From: Acidobacteriota bacterium
Lineage (GTDB): Bacteria; Acidobacteriota; Blastocatellia; Chloracidobacteriales; JADJPF01
Direction: 5' to 3'
DNA length: 64,000 nt
NCBI GenBank assembly: GCA_016213785.1
Contig: JACQZQ010000061.1
Span: forward strand, 1-64,000
Below are positions 35,202 to 44,952 of this stretch, piece by piece (position 1 is the stretch's first letter; the number at the start of each line of letters is the position of its first letter). A program made the translations under genes and the position numbers. The notes beneath the pieces were generated by a model that saw only the letters and a program-made list of their open reading frames with translations, was not told the DNA's origin and ran no database searches.

Positions 35202-37673
35202 ATGACAGACGAACTTTCCCAACTTACAAATTCTACAGAACAAGAAAAAAAACAGTTTCACTTGCTTGCTTTAACACATTTAATAGAAGAGCAAAAAGCT
35301 AATCATAGCCTTAGGCAAATTCATGGGCTAATAGGACTTTTAGAAGAAGGCGCTACTGTACCTTTTATTGCTCGCTATCGTAAAGAAATAACAGGCGGGA
35401 TGGATGAAGTTATAGTTTCTAACTTAAAAGACCGTTTTGAAGAATTATGTGAGTTAGAAGTACGTAAAAAAAGTATTTTAGAAACCATTGAAAAACAAGG
35501 AAAATTAACTCCTGAATTAGAACAACAAATAAATGCTTGCCATGATAAGTATTTACTAGAAGATCTATATCTTCCTTATAAACCAAAGCGAAAAACAAAA
35601 GCTTCCGTTGCACGTGAAAAAGGCTTAGAGCCTTTGGCTATGGAAATTTTTGCTACTCATGGAAAAGCTTTAGAAAAAGACTTAAAGACCTTAGCTAGCA
35701 GTTATATTAATAGCGAATTAGGTGTAAATACTAGCGAAGAGGCTTTAGAAGGTGCAAGCCATATTATTGCAGAATGGATTAGTGAGACAGTAGATATACG
35801 TACAGGGCTGCGAAATCATTTATCTAGTAGTGGTGATGTAGTAGTTACTAGAGCTTCTAAAGAGAAAACCGCAGAACCTACTAAATATGAAATGTATTAT
35901 GATTTTCGTGAAAAGGCTTCCAAGATCCCCTCTCATAGGTATTTAGCTGTTCGTCGTGGTGAAGAGGAAGGTGTACTAAAATACACTATAGAAGGTGATC
36001 GTATTCAAATGGTTTCAATGTTAGATGAGCATTTTCTTACTCATCGAAGTGGAGAAACCGCAGAATTCCTTAGGGCTTGTTTAATAGACGCTTTAGATAG
36101 ATTGCTTCAACCTTCACTTATTACTGAGGTACGCCTTGATCTTAAACGTCGTGCAGAAACAGAAGCTATTGCTGTTTTTGCCCAAAATTTGCGCCAAGTC
36201 CTTCTTTCACCCCCTGCTGGAGAAAGGCGTGTGCTTGGTTTAGATCCGGGATATCGTACAGGTTGTAAAATTGCAGTTATTGACGAAACAGGTAAATTGC
36301 TTGCCCATTCAACTATTTACCCTCATCAGCCACAAAATCGGGTTGAAGAATCAAAACAAACACTAATTAATTTATGTAAGGAATATCATATTAGCGCTAT
36401 AGCTGTAGGAAATGGTACTGCTAGTCGCGAGACTATGCAAATTGCACAGGAAATAGGCGCTACGCTAGGTATTAGCACAATTCTTGTTAATGAATCAGGT
36501 GCAAGTATTTATTCTGCTTCAGAAATTGCTAGAGCAGAATTTCCTGATCTAGATTTAACTTTACGTAGCGCTGCTAGTATTGCTCGTCGTTTTCAAGATC
36601 CATTAGCAGAATTAGTTAAAATTGATCCTAAATCAATTGGTGTAGGTCAATATCAGCATGATGTTGACCAAGGGGCATTAAAAAAGTCTCTAGATAGTGT
36701 TGTTGAATCCTGTGTAAATTACGTAGGAATTGATCTTAATACTGCTTCTGAAACTTTACTAAAATATGTTTCTGGAATAGGCCCAGCAGTTGCAAAAGAA
36801 ATAGTCCTTTATCGTAATGAAAAAGGTAGATTTAGTAGTAGAAAACAACTCTTAGATGTTGCCAAAATTGGGCCTAAAACCTTTGAACAATCAGCAGGCT
36901 TTTTACGCATCCGTGATGGGATTAACTCTTTAGATAATACTGGTGTACACCCTGAAAGCTATTTGGTTGTAGAAAAAATGGCAGTACAATTAAATGTCAC
37001 TGTTAATGAGTTAATTGGTAATGAAAACTTATTAAAAAAAGTAGACTTAAATGCTTTTATTACTGAACAGGTTGGACTACTTACCTTAAATGATATTATG
37101 GGAGAGCTTTCTAAACCAGGCCGTGATCCTCGTAGCGAATTTGCTGCTATTACTTTTACTGAAGGGATAACCTCTTTGGACGATTTAGAAGTGGATATGA
37201 TTTTAGATGGTGTTGTTACTAATGTAACTAACTTTGGAGCTTTTGTTGATATTGGCGTACATCAAGATGGCTTAGTGCATGTTTCACATTTAAGCCATCG
37301 TTATATAAAAAGCCCTACAGATGTAGTTAAAGTTGGTGATAAGGTAAAAGTAAAGGTTTTAGAAGTAGATATGGCTCGTCGTCGCATCAGCTTAAGTATT
37401 AAAGATACTCAACCTGCTCCTGTAAAAACTTTTGAGAGATCTTCAAAACCAGCCCAAAAAGGGCAACAGGAAAAAACAAATAGAGAAGAACTCCAAGAAA
37501 AACAGGAAATAAAAGTAAGGACTACTGAAATAAAATCAGTAGAAAAACCTGCTCAGGATGTTCAGCAAAATAAATCTAAAAAAATAGTAGAAAGACCTAA
37601 AGAAAAACCTGCTGATACAACAAGTTTAGCTGATAAATTAGCAGCGGCTTGGGCTAAAAATAGGCTTAAATAA
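35202..37673 (+). CDS. tex: Tex family transcription accessory protein
   Basis: An 823-residue protein with the Tex layout. It has helical N-terminal domains (about 20-330, EEGATVPFIARYRKEITGGMDEV), a YqgF-like RNase H fold (about 340-460, LGLDPGYRTGCKIAVID), helix-hairpin-helix motifs (about 500-560, VSGIGPAVAKEIVLYRN) and an S1 RNA-binding domain (about 665-735, DGVVTNVTNFGAFVDIGVHQDGLVHVSH). It binds nucleic acid and is thought to act on transcription or RNA. The Lys/Gln/Glu-rich tail (about 735-823) is longer than the usual Tex end. The start has an AGAGG site. Confidence 0.94.
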   Translation: MTDELSQLTNSTEQEKKQFHLLALTHLIEEQKANHSLRQIHGLIGLLEEGATVPFIARYRKEITGGMDEVIVSNLKDRFEELCELEVRKKSILETIEKQGKLTPELEQQINACHDKYLLEDLYLPYKPKRKTKASVAREKGLEPLAMEIFATHGKALEKDLKTLASSYINSELGVNTSEEALEGASHIIAEWISETVDIRTGLRNHLSSSGDVVVTRASKEKTAEPTKYEMYYDFREKASKIPSHRYLAVRRGEEEGVLKYTIEGDRIQMVSMLDEHFLTHRSGETAEFLRACLIDALDRLLQPSLITEVRLDLKRRAETEAIAVFAQNLRQVLLSPPAGERRVLGLDPGYRTGCKIAVIDETGKLLAHSTIYPHQPQNRVEESKQTLINLCKEYHISAIAVGNGTASRETMQIAQEIGATLGISTILVNESGASIYSASEIARAEFPDLDLTLRSAASIARRFQDPLAELVKIDPKSIGVGQYQHDVDQGALKKSLDSVVESCVNYVGIDLNTASETLLKYVSGIGPAVAKEIVLYRNEKGRFSSRKQLLDVAKIGPKTFEQSAGFLRIRDGINSLDNTGVHPESYLVVEKMAVQLNVTVNELIGNENLLKKVDLNAFITEQVGLLTLNDIMGELSKPGRDPRSEFAAITFTEGITSLDDLEVDMILDGVVTNVTNFGAFVDIGVHQDGLVHVSHLSHRYIKSPTDVVKVGDKVKVKVLEVDMARRRISLSIKDTQPAPVKTFERSSKPAQKGQQEKTNREELQEKQEIKVRTTEIKSVEKPAQDVQQNKSKKIVERPKEKPADTTSLADKLAAAWAKNRLK

Positions 37674-37821
37674 TTAATAAGTAAATAGCTTATAGTGATT
37701 TTCTTATTCTTAAATAGTGTCTATTATTTTGCATTTGAATTATTATTTATAATTGGTTATAGTTCGCCTTAAAAATAATAAAACTCAAATTACATAACGA
37801 TAAATCAACTAAGTATAGTTT

Positions 37822-38688
37822 ATGAGAACAAGCACCCAAGACTCTACTCCTATAAATAATTTTTGGCTAATTTCTGCTGCTACTGAAAATGTAACTGCTT
37901 ATTATCCATCTGTTTTAGTAGAATGTAAGTTAACTTTTCGTAGTCTGCGAGCAGGATATCATCATACAGAGGAACGTATTTATACTGCATGGTATCCTGA
38001 AAATGACCTTCCTATAGATTGGGACAAAAAAGTTATTGATTTGGCTACTGGGACAAAATTTTCTCCTGTTGCTCCTACTAATTTGCCTCAACAAAAAGGG
38101 AATTGTGTTTTTAATTCTTCACGATTTAGTGAATTAGAAGATGAGCTTATTAGCAGTCTAGTACGTAAGGAAAAACTCTGTTTACTCTATAACCCAGTCT
38201 TTAAGCTTTACTCAACACCAGGACAAACAAAAGATGATTTTTTAGATAAAGTTTCAGAAGTTGCTTTAGAAGAAATGGAACCAGAGCTAAAAGATTTAAT
38301 GAGAAAGTTTGAATTAAAAATAGAGCAGGTTAGAGAATCAGAAGAGCGTAAGGGTCGCAAAGATCCGCTACCTGAGCCTGATTTACTTAAATCTTTAGAA
38401 AAAAGATCAGAAATATTTACTAGCAAAACCCGGCTAACTTCAATGTTTTTAAGCACAGCTAAACAAACCTTAAAAGCAAAACCACGTAGTTCATCTGTAT
38501 CTATGGACTTTATAAACAATGAGTTACAAGAAACTCTTTATCGTATTGAACAAGAAGCTTGTGATGCAGCAAATGAACTCTATGACACTTTTTTATCAAA
38601 AAGTCAGCAATGTGACACTTTTGAAATAGGTCTACAACACCAAAATATCCAAGTTTTACGTAGAGGTGTACTTTGGTTAGCTTATTAG
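37822..38688 (+). CDS. Hypothetical protein
   Basis: A 288-residue cytoplasmic protein I do not recognise. It begins with a beta-rich part (about 10-90) and continues into a charged helical part (about 110-288) with coiled-coil character (ELKDLMRKFELKIEQVRES) and a Lys-rich segment (LKAKPRSSSVSMDF). There is no signal peptide or membrane helix. The ribosome site is weak. It follows Tex by 148 bases and is convergent with a histidine kinase gene, with no clear operon. Confidence 0.65.
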   Translation: MRTSTQDSTPINNFWLISAATENVTAYYPSVLVECKLTFRSLRAGYHHTEERIYTAWYPENDLPIDWDKKVIDLATGTKFSPVAPTNLPQQKGNCVFNSSRFSELEDELISSLVRKEKLCLLYNPVFKLYSTPGQTKDDFLDKVSEVALEEMEPELKDLMRKFELKIEQVRESEERKGRKDPLPEPDLLKSLEKRSEIFTSKTRLTSMFLSTAKQTLKAKPRSSSVSMDFINNELQETLYRIEQEACDAANELYDTFLSKSQQCDTFEIGLQHQNIQVLRRGVLWLAY

Positions 38689-38725
38689 AAAATTACTAAC
38701 TTAAGTAATTATGCTTATAGTTGAC

Positions 38726-40240
38726 TTAAATTGCTGGAGATGATTCTAATTTATCATTTCCATAAGCATTAGCACCTTCTAGAACTTCAGTAGGTTGAAG
38801 TGGCAACCAAACCCGAAAAGTCGTTCCTTTATTAACTACACTCTCTACTTGCAATCTGCCTCCATGACCCTCGACAATGCGTTTTACCAGTGCTAAACCT
38901 AGTCCTGTGCCTGTTTCTTTAGTAGAAAAATAAGGTTCAAAGATTTTTTCTAAGTTTTCTGGCTCAATTCCTGTTCCTGTATCTGTAACAAAGACTTCAA
39001 CTCCTTTATTATAAGGCTGAAAGTTAATTGAGAGTTCACCTCCATTAGGCATTGCTTGCTGAGCATTAAGTATCAAATTAGAAAAACAACTCTTTAAGCG
39101 CTCAAGATCTGCTTCAATTACTGGTAGATCCGTAGTTTTATCTAAAGCCATTTTTATTGATTGTTGTTCGGCCTGTTCTGTAGTTAATGTTAGAATTCCT
39201 TCTATAAGTTCCCGTAAATTAATAGGCTTAGGGTTAAGATGTAGCGGCCTTCCATAACTAAGAAAATTACGAGTTAAATGATCTAGTCTTTTAATTTCGT
39301 CTTTAATCCCATCCATTTTATCAACAAATTTTTCTCTAGCACTTTCTTCTGTAGGAGCAAATTTACTACGTAGATAATCTATGGTTAAAGAAATATAATT
39401 AAGAGGATTTTTAATTTCATGAGCAATTCCAGATGCTAAACGACCAACAATTGCTGATTGTTCTGCTCTATGTAACCTTAATTCTAGTTCACGTCGTTCG
39501 CGCAAACCTTTAACCATTTCATTAAAAACCTTAATTAATTGTCCTAGCTCATCTTGTCGGCGAACAGGGAGATTGATTTCAAAATCTCCTTCTGCTACAC
39601 GGCGAGCGGCTTTTACCAACTCAGCCAATGGTTTAATAAATCCAAAAATTAAAAACAGAGATGCTATTAACGAAACTACAAGAACTCCTCCTGTACCAAG
39701 TAACCGACCAAAAGAAGTATGTTTTAATTGTTCAGTAAGATCATCAGAAAAAATAATAATTATATAAGTATATTGTTTTGCAGGTGGGTTTGTTGTATTA
39801 CTCCTAGCTTGTGTTTCAATTGGAAAGGTATAGACCTTATAAGGGAGGTTTTTCTGTGACATTACATTAAGTAAATCTATAGCCTGTTCAAAACTGCCAA
39901 ACCCTAAGCTATTAAAAGGTTTATCTATATCATCTTGGTTAGAGCTATCTAAAATAGTGCCATCATCCCCAGCAACTAAAACACGTTTTATATAAGATGC
40001 ATTATCATCTTGTATTTTTTCTTCCTTTAGAAACTCCCTGACGTATTCTTTACTAGTTAATGAGCGTTGTGCAACATTTATGGCTTTAGCAAATTCTGCA
40101 CGTTGGTCTTCTACTTTATCTACAATGGTTTTTTCTGCCCATTGATTTAATAGAAATAAGACCCCAGTAGCAGCAACTAGAGTAAGTATAAGGACTAGCG
40201 CAATTCTTGCCCGAAAAGAATAAAGATCTATAAATGCCAT
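38726..40240 (-). CDS. Membrane sensor histidine kinase (HAMP, HisKA, HATPase)
   Basis: A 504-residue kinase. It has two membrane helices (about 12-33 and 180-202) around a periplasmic sensor region of about 145 residues, then HAMP (about 203-255, VAEGDFEINLPVRRQDELG). The HisKA H-box carries His274 in GIAHEIKNPLNY, and the ATPase has the N-box NLILNAQQAMPNGG plus G-box DTGTGIEP and GTGLGLALVK. It is the NtrB/AtoS-like single-partner type; no response regulator gene is adjacent. The ATG at 40240 is chosen because GGAG lies 6 bases before it; a TTG four codons earlier has no site. Confidence 0.9.
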   Translation of the reverse strand: MAFIDLYSFRARIALVLILTLVAATGVLFLLNQWAEKTIVDKVEDQRAEFAKAINVAQRSLTSKEYVREFLKEEKIQDDNASYIKRVLVAGDDGTILDSSNQDDIDKPFNSLGFGSFEQAIDLLNVMSQKNLPYKVYTFPIETQARSNTTNPPAKQYTYIIIIFSDDLTEQLKHTSFGRLLGTGGVLVVSLIASLFLIFGFIKPLAELVKAARRVAEGDFEINLPVRRQDELGQLIKVFNEMVKGLRERRELELRLHRAEQSAIVGRLASGIAHEIKNPLNYISLTIDYLRSKFAPTEESAREKFVDKMDGIKDEIKRLDHLTRNFLSYGRPLHLNPKPINLRELIEGILTLTTEQAEQQSIKMALDKTTDLPVIEADLERLKSCFSNLILNAQQAMPNGGELSINFQPYNKGVEVFVTDTGTGIEPENLEKIFEPYFSTKETGTGLGLALVKRIVEGHGGRLQVESVVNKGTTFRVWLPLQPTEVLEGANAYGNDKLESSPAI

Positions 40241-40330
40241 AAATTGCTCCAAGGTTAAAAATTATTTTATGATAGCTTAGAGTATTAGATTTGGGCTAGT
40301 AAGTAGAACTTTAGTTGCATTTAAAATAAA

Positions 40331-40355
40331 AAAAGCAGCCTTTTAGCTGCTTTTT
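40331..40355. terminator. Terminator after tRNA-Val
   Basis: AAAAGCAGC at 40331-40339 and GCTGCTTTT at 40346-40354 form a 9-bp stem around a 6-base loop. The T-run and A-run on either side suit both strands. It follows the tRNA on the minus strand and separates it from the histidine kinase gene. Confidence 0.8.
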
Positions 40356-40365
40356 ATAAATTTAA

Positions 40366-40437
40366 TGGGCGATACTGGATTCGAACCAGTGACCCTCGGT
40401 GTGTAAGACCGATGCTCTACCGCTGAGCCAACCGCCC
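40366..40437 (-). tRNA. tRNA-Val (anticodon TAC)
   Basis: The minus strand folds as a standard cloverleaf. The acceptor stem GGGCGGT pairs with ATCGCCC (one G-T pair). The D-arm is GCTCAGCGGTAGAGC, the anticodon loop is CTTACAC with anticodon TAC at the centre, and the T-loop is GGTTCGAATCC with the conserved TTCGA. The discriminator is A and CCA is not encoded. The anticodon reads GTA/GTG Val codons. Confidence 0.95.
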
Positions 40438-40608
40438 TTTTCAAAATTCCCTTAAGAAACCGGGAGTGTACTCTTCTAGGCTATCAAATGTCAAGCTAGT
40501 ATTGCTTATTTTCTTGAAATTGCCTATTTTTTTCTAAATGGTTTGCTCCTTTTAATAAGCTCGATTATTATAAGCGATTCTTGTTATTTTAACGGGATAT
40601 TTATAAAA

Positions 40609-43257
40609 ATGATAAAACCTTCTAAACAACCTTCAAATAACACAAAAGACGTAACTTTAGAGCGTCCACTACCTCACAATCTAGAAGCTGAGAGAGCAGT
40701 TCTTGGAGCTATTTTGCTTGATAGTAGTTTGTGTAATCAGGCCATAGAGATGCTTAAAGTGGATGATTTTTTCTTTGATTCGCACCGTCGTATCTATGAA
40801 AAAATGTTAATACTTTCTGAAACTGCCCAAGCCATAGACCAAATTACTTTACAAGAAGAACTTTCTCGAACCTCAGAACTTGAACAAATTGGTGGAGTTG
40901 CCTATTTAGCAAGCCTTTATGATGGGGCAATTCGTATGGGCAACATTGAGAGTTATGCAAAAATTATAAAAGGCAAAAGCATTCTTCGCCGTCTTATTAC
41001 TGCTTCAAATCAAATTATTCATACTTGTATGGATCAAGAAAGTGATCCTTATGAAATTTTAGACGAAGCAGAAAAAATGGTTTTTGAAATTGCTGATGAA
41101 CGTATCCGCACAGGTTTTGTTAGCATTTCTGAAGTTGCAAGACAACAGCTTGAACTGGTTGAAAAAGCCTCTCATCGCCCTGAGCTAATGACAGGTGTGC
41201 CTACAGGATTTACTCATTTAGACCGTCTTACTAACGGGCTTCAACGTTCTGACTTAATTATTATTGCCGCTCGTCCTTCGGTCGGAAAAACCGCATTTGG
41301 CTTAAGTATTGCTCAAAATGCTTCAGTAGCAGCAGATAAAATTATAGGTGTTTTTTCGCTAGAAATGACTAAAGAGGCTTTGGTTTCGCGTTTGCTTTGC
41401 TCTGAGGCTCAAGTAGATGCCCATAAACTAAGAGGAGGGTTTTTAAGCCGTGAAGAATGGGCAAGACTTGGGGCAGGGCTTCAAACCATTTCACAAGCTA
41501 AAATTTTTATTGATGATACAGCAGGGATTTCTATTCTAGAAATGCGTGCTAAAGCTCGTAGACTAAAAGCTGAACATGGACTTGATCTACTTATTGTAGA
41601 CTACTTACAACTTATAAGAGGCCGAGGAAAAATAGAGAATCGCCAACAAGAAGTTTCTCAAATTTCTCGTGATCTAAAAGCTCTTGCTAAGGAATTAGAT
41701 GTCCCTTTAATAGCGCTTAGCCAACTTTCACGTGCTCCAGAATCAAGATCTGATCATCGCCCTCAATTAGCAGACTTAAGAGAATCAGGATGTCTTAGCG
41801 GAGAAACCTTAGTTTATTTACCAGAACAAGGGCAATATTGTCTTATTAAAGATTTAGTTGGAAAAACTGGTTTCAAAGTCTTAGCCTTAAATACCAATAC
41901 ATGGCAATTAGAACCTAGTATTGTAACAAACGCTTTTACTACAGGTTATAAGCCAGTTTATACACTTACAACTAAACTAGGGAGAAATATTCGTGCCACT
42001 GCAAATCATAAATTTTTGACTATTAATGGTTGGAAACGTCTTGATAGGCTTATACTCAGCGACCGTATAGCTTTACCCCAACAACTTCCTGAGACTGATA
42101 AATCAACTCTGACTAATGCAGAATTAGCGCTATTAGGGCACTTAATAGGGGATGGTTGCACACTTCCACGCCATTCGATTCAATACACAACAAAAGATCT
42201 TAGATTGGCTGAATTAGTAGCCAATTTGGCTAAGGAAGTTTTTAGAGATAAAATAACGCCTCGTATAAAGCAAGAGCGTTCATGGTATCAAGTTTACTTA
42301 CCTGCTAGTGAAAAACTTACTCATAAAAAGAGGAATCCTATTACTGAGTGGTTAGATAAATTAGAAGTATTTGGTCTTAGGTCATATGAAAAGCGTATAC
42401 CTAAGGAAGTCTTTACCCAATCGACGCAGAGTATCTCTTGTTTCTTGCGCCATTTGTGGGTAACAGATGGTTGTATTAAACACTATCCAGAAAACACACA
42501 TTACCCTTCTATATATTACGCTTCTAGTAGTATAGAACTAGTCTTTGGTGTTCAGTCTTTATTATTGCGCCTAGGAATAAATGCTAGGATATCTTCTCAT
42601 GGTCAAAAAAATAAAGGCAGAATACAATACCATATAACAATCAGTGGTAAACCTGACATTGAAAAATTCTTAAATGAAATTGGTTCAGTAAGTAGTGATA
42701 TAGTATTACATCTGAATGCTATATCAGAACAGTTAGCATATAAGTTTAGTAATACAAACCGAGACATAATACCTGCTGAAGTATGGCGAGGATTAGCTTT
42801 ACCAGCGGCAGCAAACAAAGGGTGGTCTCATAGAGATTTTCAAAAATTTTTAGGAATGTCTTATTGTGGAACTAGTCTTTATAAACAAAATTTGAGCCGT
42901 GAAAGAGCAACTAGTATAGCTAAACTAGTTAAATCTGATGAACTATTGGCTTTAGGAGAAAGCCATGTTTATTGGGATGAAATAGTTTCAATAGAGCCAG
43001 ATGGTATTTCAGATGTTTATGATTTAACTGTAGATAAATTACATAATTTTGTTGCAAATGGTATAGTTGCCCATAATAGCATTGAGCAAGATGCAGATGT
43101 TGTTATGTTTATCTATCGTGAAGAAATTTATAACCAAACAGAGGAAAACCAAGGTCAAGCAGATATTATAATTGGTAAACAAAGAAATGGGCCTATTGAT
43201 ACAGTAAAACTTGCCTTTATTAAACAATTTACTCGTTTTGAAAACCTTTATACCTAA
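40609..43257 (+). CDS. dnaB: Replicative DNA helicase DnaB, interrupted by an in-frame intein
   Basis: A precursor of 882 residues from the ATG at 40609; an in-frame TTG 66 bases upstream is unlikely. The exteins together are 453 residues, close to other DnaB proteins. The N-domain has LPHNLEAERAVLGAILL, the Walker A is RPSVGKTAF and the Walker B region is LLIVDYLQLIRG. The intein begins at Cys395 after ESG and ends at His-Asn before Ser of SIEQDADVV. Splicing would restore DLRESGSIEQDAD, the conserved DnaB motif used by other DnaB inteins. DnaB unwinds the replication fork, so splicing is essential here. Confidence 0.94.
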   Translation: MIKPSKQPSNNTKDVTLERPLPHNLEAERAVLGAILLDSSLCNQAIEMLKVDDFFFDSHRRIYEKMLILSETAQAIDQITLQEELSRTSELEQIGGVAYLASLYDGAIRMGNIESYAKIIKGKSILRRLITASNQIIHTCMDQESDPYEILDEAEKMVFEIADERIRTGFVSISEVARQQLELVEKASHRPELMTGVPTGFTHLDRLTNGLQRSDLIIIAARPSVGKTAFGLSIAQNASVAADKIIGVFSLEMTKEALVSRLLCSEAQVDAHKLRGGFLSREEWARLGAGLQTISQAKIFIDDTAGISILEMRAKARRLKAEHGLDLLIVDYLQLIRGRGKIENRQQEVSQISRDLKALAKELDVPLIALSQLSRAPESRSDHRPQLADLRESGCLSGETLVYLPEQGQYCLIKDLVGKTGFKVLALNTNTWQLEPSIVTNAFTTGYKPVYTLTTKLGRNIRATANHKFLTINGWKRLDRLILSDRIALPQQLPETDKSTLTNAELALLGHLIGDGCTLPRHSIQYTTKDLRLAELVANLAKEVFRDKITPRIKQERSWYQVYLPASEKLTHKKRNPITEWLDKLEVFGLRSYEKRIPKEVFTQSTQSISCFLRHLWVTDGCIKHYPENTHYPSIYYASSSIELVFGVQSLLLRLGINARISSHGQKNKGRIQYHITISGKPDIEKFLNEIGSVSSDIVLHLNAISEQLAYKFSNTNRDIIPAEVWRGLALPAAANKGWSHRDFQKFLGMSYCGTSLYKQNLSRERATSIAKLVKSDELLALGESHVYWDEIVSIEPDGISDVYDLTVDKLHNFVANGIVAHNSIEQDADVVMFIYREEIYNQTEENQGQADIIIGKQRNGPIDTVKLAFIKQFTRFENLYT
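41791..43077 (+). mobile_element. Intein with LAGLIDADG-type homing endonuclease in DnaB
   Basis: A 429-residue intein. Block A is CLSGETLVYLPE with the nucleophile Cys1, block B is RATANHKFL (Thr-x-x-His), and blocks F/G are VYDLTVDKLHNFVANGIVAHN, where the last Asn is the cyclising residue. The following extein residue is Ser. The endonuclease signatures LLGHLIGDGC and LRHLWVTDGCI are the two LAGLIDADG-like helices, with Asp kept in both. It appears intact and possibly active. Such inteins spread by cutting inteinless alleles. Confidence 0.92.
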
Positions 43258-43304
43258 GACTTATTATGTGTCAGTATAAGCCTAGTGATAGTGAACTAGG
43301 AGGT

Positions 43305-44228
43305 TTACTTGACTTCTATACAAATATTAGTAGCAGGGAATTTACGTCCTTCATGGTTAAGAGTAACTACTAAAGTGTAAACTCCTGCCTTTCCTCCTTT
43401 AGAGTTAATTTGACAGGAAAACTTTCCTGTTTTTTGATCCACATCTATTTCACCTGTAGAATCGTCAGAATAAACTCGCCCATCTGTTAATTTAGGACGT
43501 AACACTAAACGGTCTTGAGGAAAACTATAACCTCCAGTTCGATTAAGAAAAGCTACTTCTAAAGGTTCTGGAAAAGGTTCATAAGTAATAGTAATAGTAT
43601 GAATGTCTGTTCCTTCAAAAAGTAGTTCACCTTTTAAGAGAATATCTTTTCCAAGCTTTACTTTTCTTTCAATAGGTTCAACTTCAATATAACGAGCTAG
43701 AAATTCCTCAGCTATTTGTACTCTGTAATTATTAAACATAAAAGCCAGTCCAACATGTGTATATTCAGGGCTTAAAATAGTACGGCGATGGCTATCATTT
43801 GGCGGCGTTTCATTAAACATTGCTAAATGTAACTGTTCAATTATGCTAGGAATTCTACTGTTATCAAACCCGCTATTACTCCATTTGCCTGCTACATTTT
43901 CACCTACTGCATCTGTTCCACCAGCTAAGGAATAACGCATATAAGGCTTAAGCCCTGCTTGATTCCAATGACTAGTAAATTCATATTCAAGCATCTCTTT
44001 TGCATGACGCTCGGCTATTTTGCTAGCAAAATCATCTAGCTCAATAGGACGCAACCCTTGGCTTCTACGTTCCTGGTTAATTAGTTGAAAAATATGTTGT
44101 TTAAGCTGTTCTGTATTTATAGTGCTAGAGTTAGTAGCAGTTTTAGGTGTAGAAAACCCCTTAAATGAAAAATTTAATAATATGATAAATGATAAACATA
44201 AGAAAAAACTGATTTTATATTTTTTCAT
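43305..44228 (-). CDS. CAP (SCP/PR-1-like) domain secreted protein
   Basis: A 307-residue protein with a signal peptide (about 1-27, ISFFLCLSFIILLNF). The CAP domain (about 40-180) shows LINQERRSQGLRPIELDD, AERHAKEMLEYEFTSHWN (with the metal-binding His) and ENVAGKWSNSG, then SHRRTILSPEYTHVGLAF. A C-terminal beta-sandwich-like stretch (about 195-307) follows, not typical of small CAP proteins. CAP proteins are extracellular and may bind or hydrolyse; no specific target is known here. Confidence 0.86.
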   Translation of the reverse strand: MKKYKISFFLCLSFIILLNFSFKGFSTPKTATNSSTINTEQLKQHIFQLINQERRSQGLRPIELDDFASKIAERHAKEMLEYEFTSHWNQAGLKPYMRYSLAGGTDAVGENVAGKWSNSGFDNSRIPSIIEQLHLAMFNETPPNDSHRRTILSPEYTHVGLAFMFNNYRVQIAEEFLARYIEVEPIERKVKLGKDILLKGELLFEGTDIHTITITYEPFPEPLEVAFLNRTGGYSFPQDRLVLRPKLTDGRVYSDDSTGEIDVDQKTGKFSCQINSKGGKAGVYTLVVTLNHEGRKFPATNICIEVK

Positions 44229-44385
44229 AATCTCGATACTTGATTTTAATATTTTTTAGATGCTTACTTTTTATCAAATACTATGGAAAATTTCTACTTG
44301 TAAGGAAAATTTTTGAGAAAAAATCCTCTAAAACCAAAAGTAAACTAAGAGCTAAAGCTAGCTAAACTTAATTAATCTTTTCCAA

Positions 44386-44423
44386 AAAAATAAGGCTGGG
44401 AATTTTTTCCCAACCTTATTTTA
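44386..44423 (-). terminator. Rho-independent terminator
   Basis: AAAATAAGGxTGGGAA and TTCCCAxCCTTATTTT arms pair with one mismatch over a 4-base loop. On the minus strand a T-run follows, so it ends the Tic20-like gene transcript just downstream of its stop. Confidence 0.85.
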
Positions 44424-44442
44424 ACTAATTTCTAAGCTGATA

Positions 44443-44871
44443 CTACATTTTATCAGCATAATTGCCAATTATTGGTAATTTATAAAACTGATATTGATAG
44501 GTTTTGACTATAGTAATAACGACTAATATTAATGATCCAAAACATATAATTAACCAAAACGGGATCATTAATAGGGCAAAAATAAAACCAATAACTGGAA
44601 TTTTTCCTATAATCATTCCAACTATTGAAACTACAGTGCTTAATGCTATTAATCCGCCAGCAAATAATAGAGATTGTATTGCATGAAAACGAACAAACTT
44701 ACTTTCTTTAGACTCTGTAAGTAGAAATACAATAGCTGCAATAAAACCAAAAGGTACATAACAAAGCAAACCAGCAATGTTATAGTCTAGGTTTAAGACC
44801 TGTGTTTTTCCAGTTGGCGACATAGGAAGATTTGGAGTACCTAAATATTGAGGGTCTATAGGTGATGACAT
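44443..44871 (-). CDS. DUF4870 / Tic20-like membrane protein
   Basis: A 142-residue protein with three or four membrane helices (about 29-50, 60-85, 88-125). The pattern LDYNIAGLLCYVPFGFIAAIVFLLTESKESKFVRFHAIQSLLF is characteristic of DUF4870 (YtxA/Tic20-like) proteins. Function is unknown. A strong GGAGGTTTTT site precedes the ATG. It follows the PrsW gene by 81 bases on the same strand and shares the downstream terminator. Confidence 0.85.
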   Translation of the reverse strand: MSSPIDPQYLGTPNLPMSPTGKTQVLNLDYNIAGLLCYVPFGFIAAIVFLLTESKESKFVRFHAIQSLLFAGGLIALSTVVSIVGMIIGKIPVIGFIFALLMIPFWLIICFGSLILVVITIVKTYQYQFYKLPIIGNYADKM

Positions 44872-44952
44872 AAAAACCTCCTAAGCGTTTAAGTAGCTTG
44901 TTAACAAGTAGAGACGCAAGAGTTATGCCAACTTAAGAAAAATAAGGTAAAA

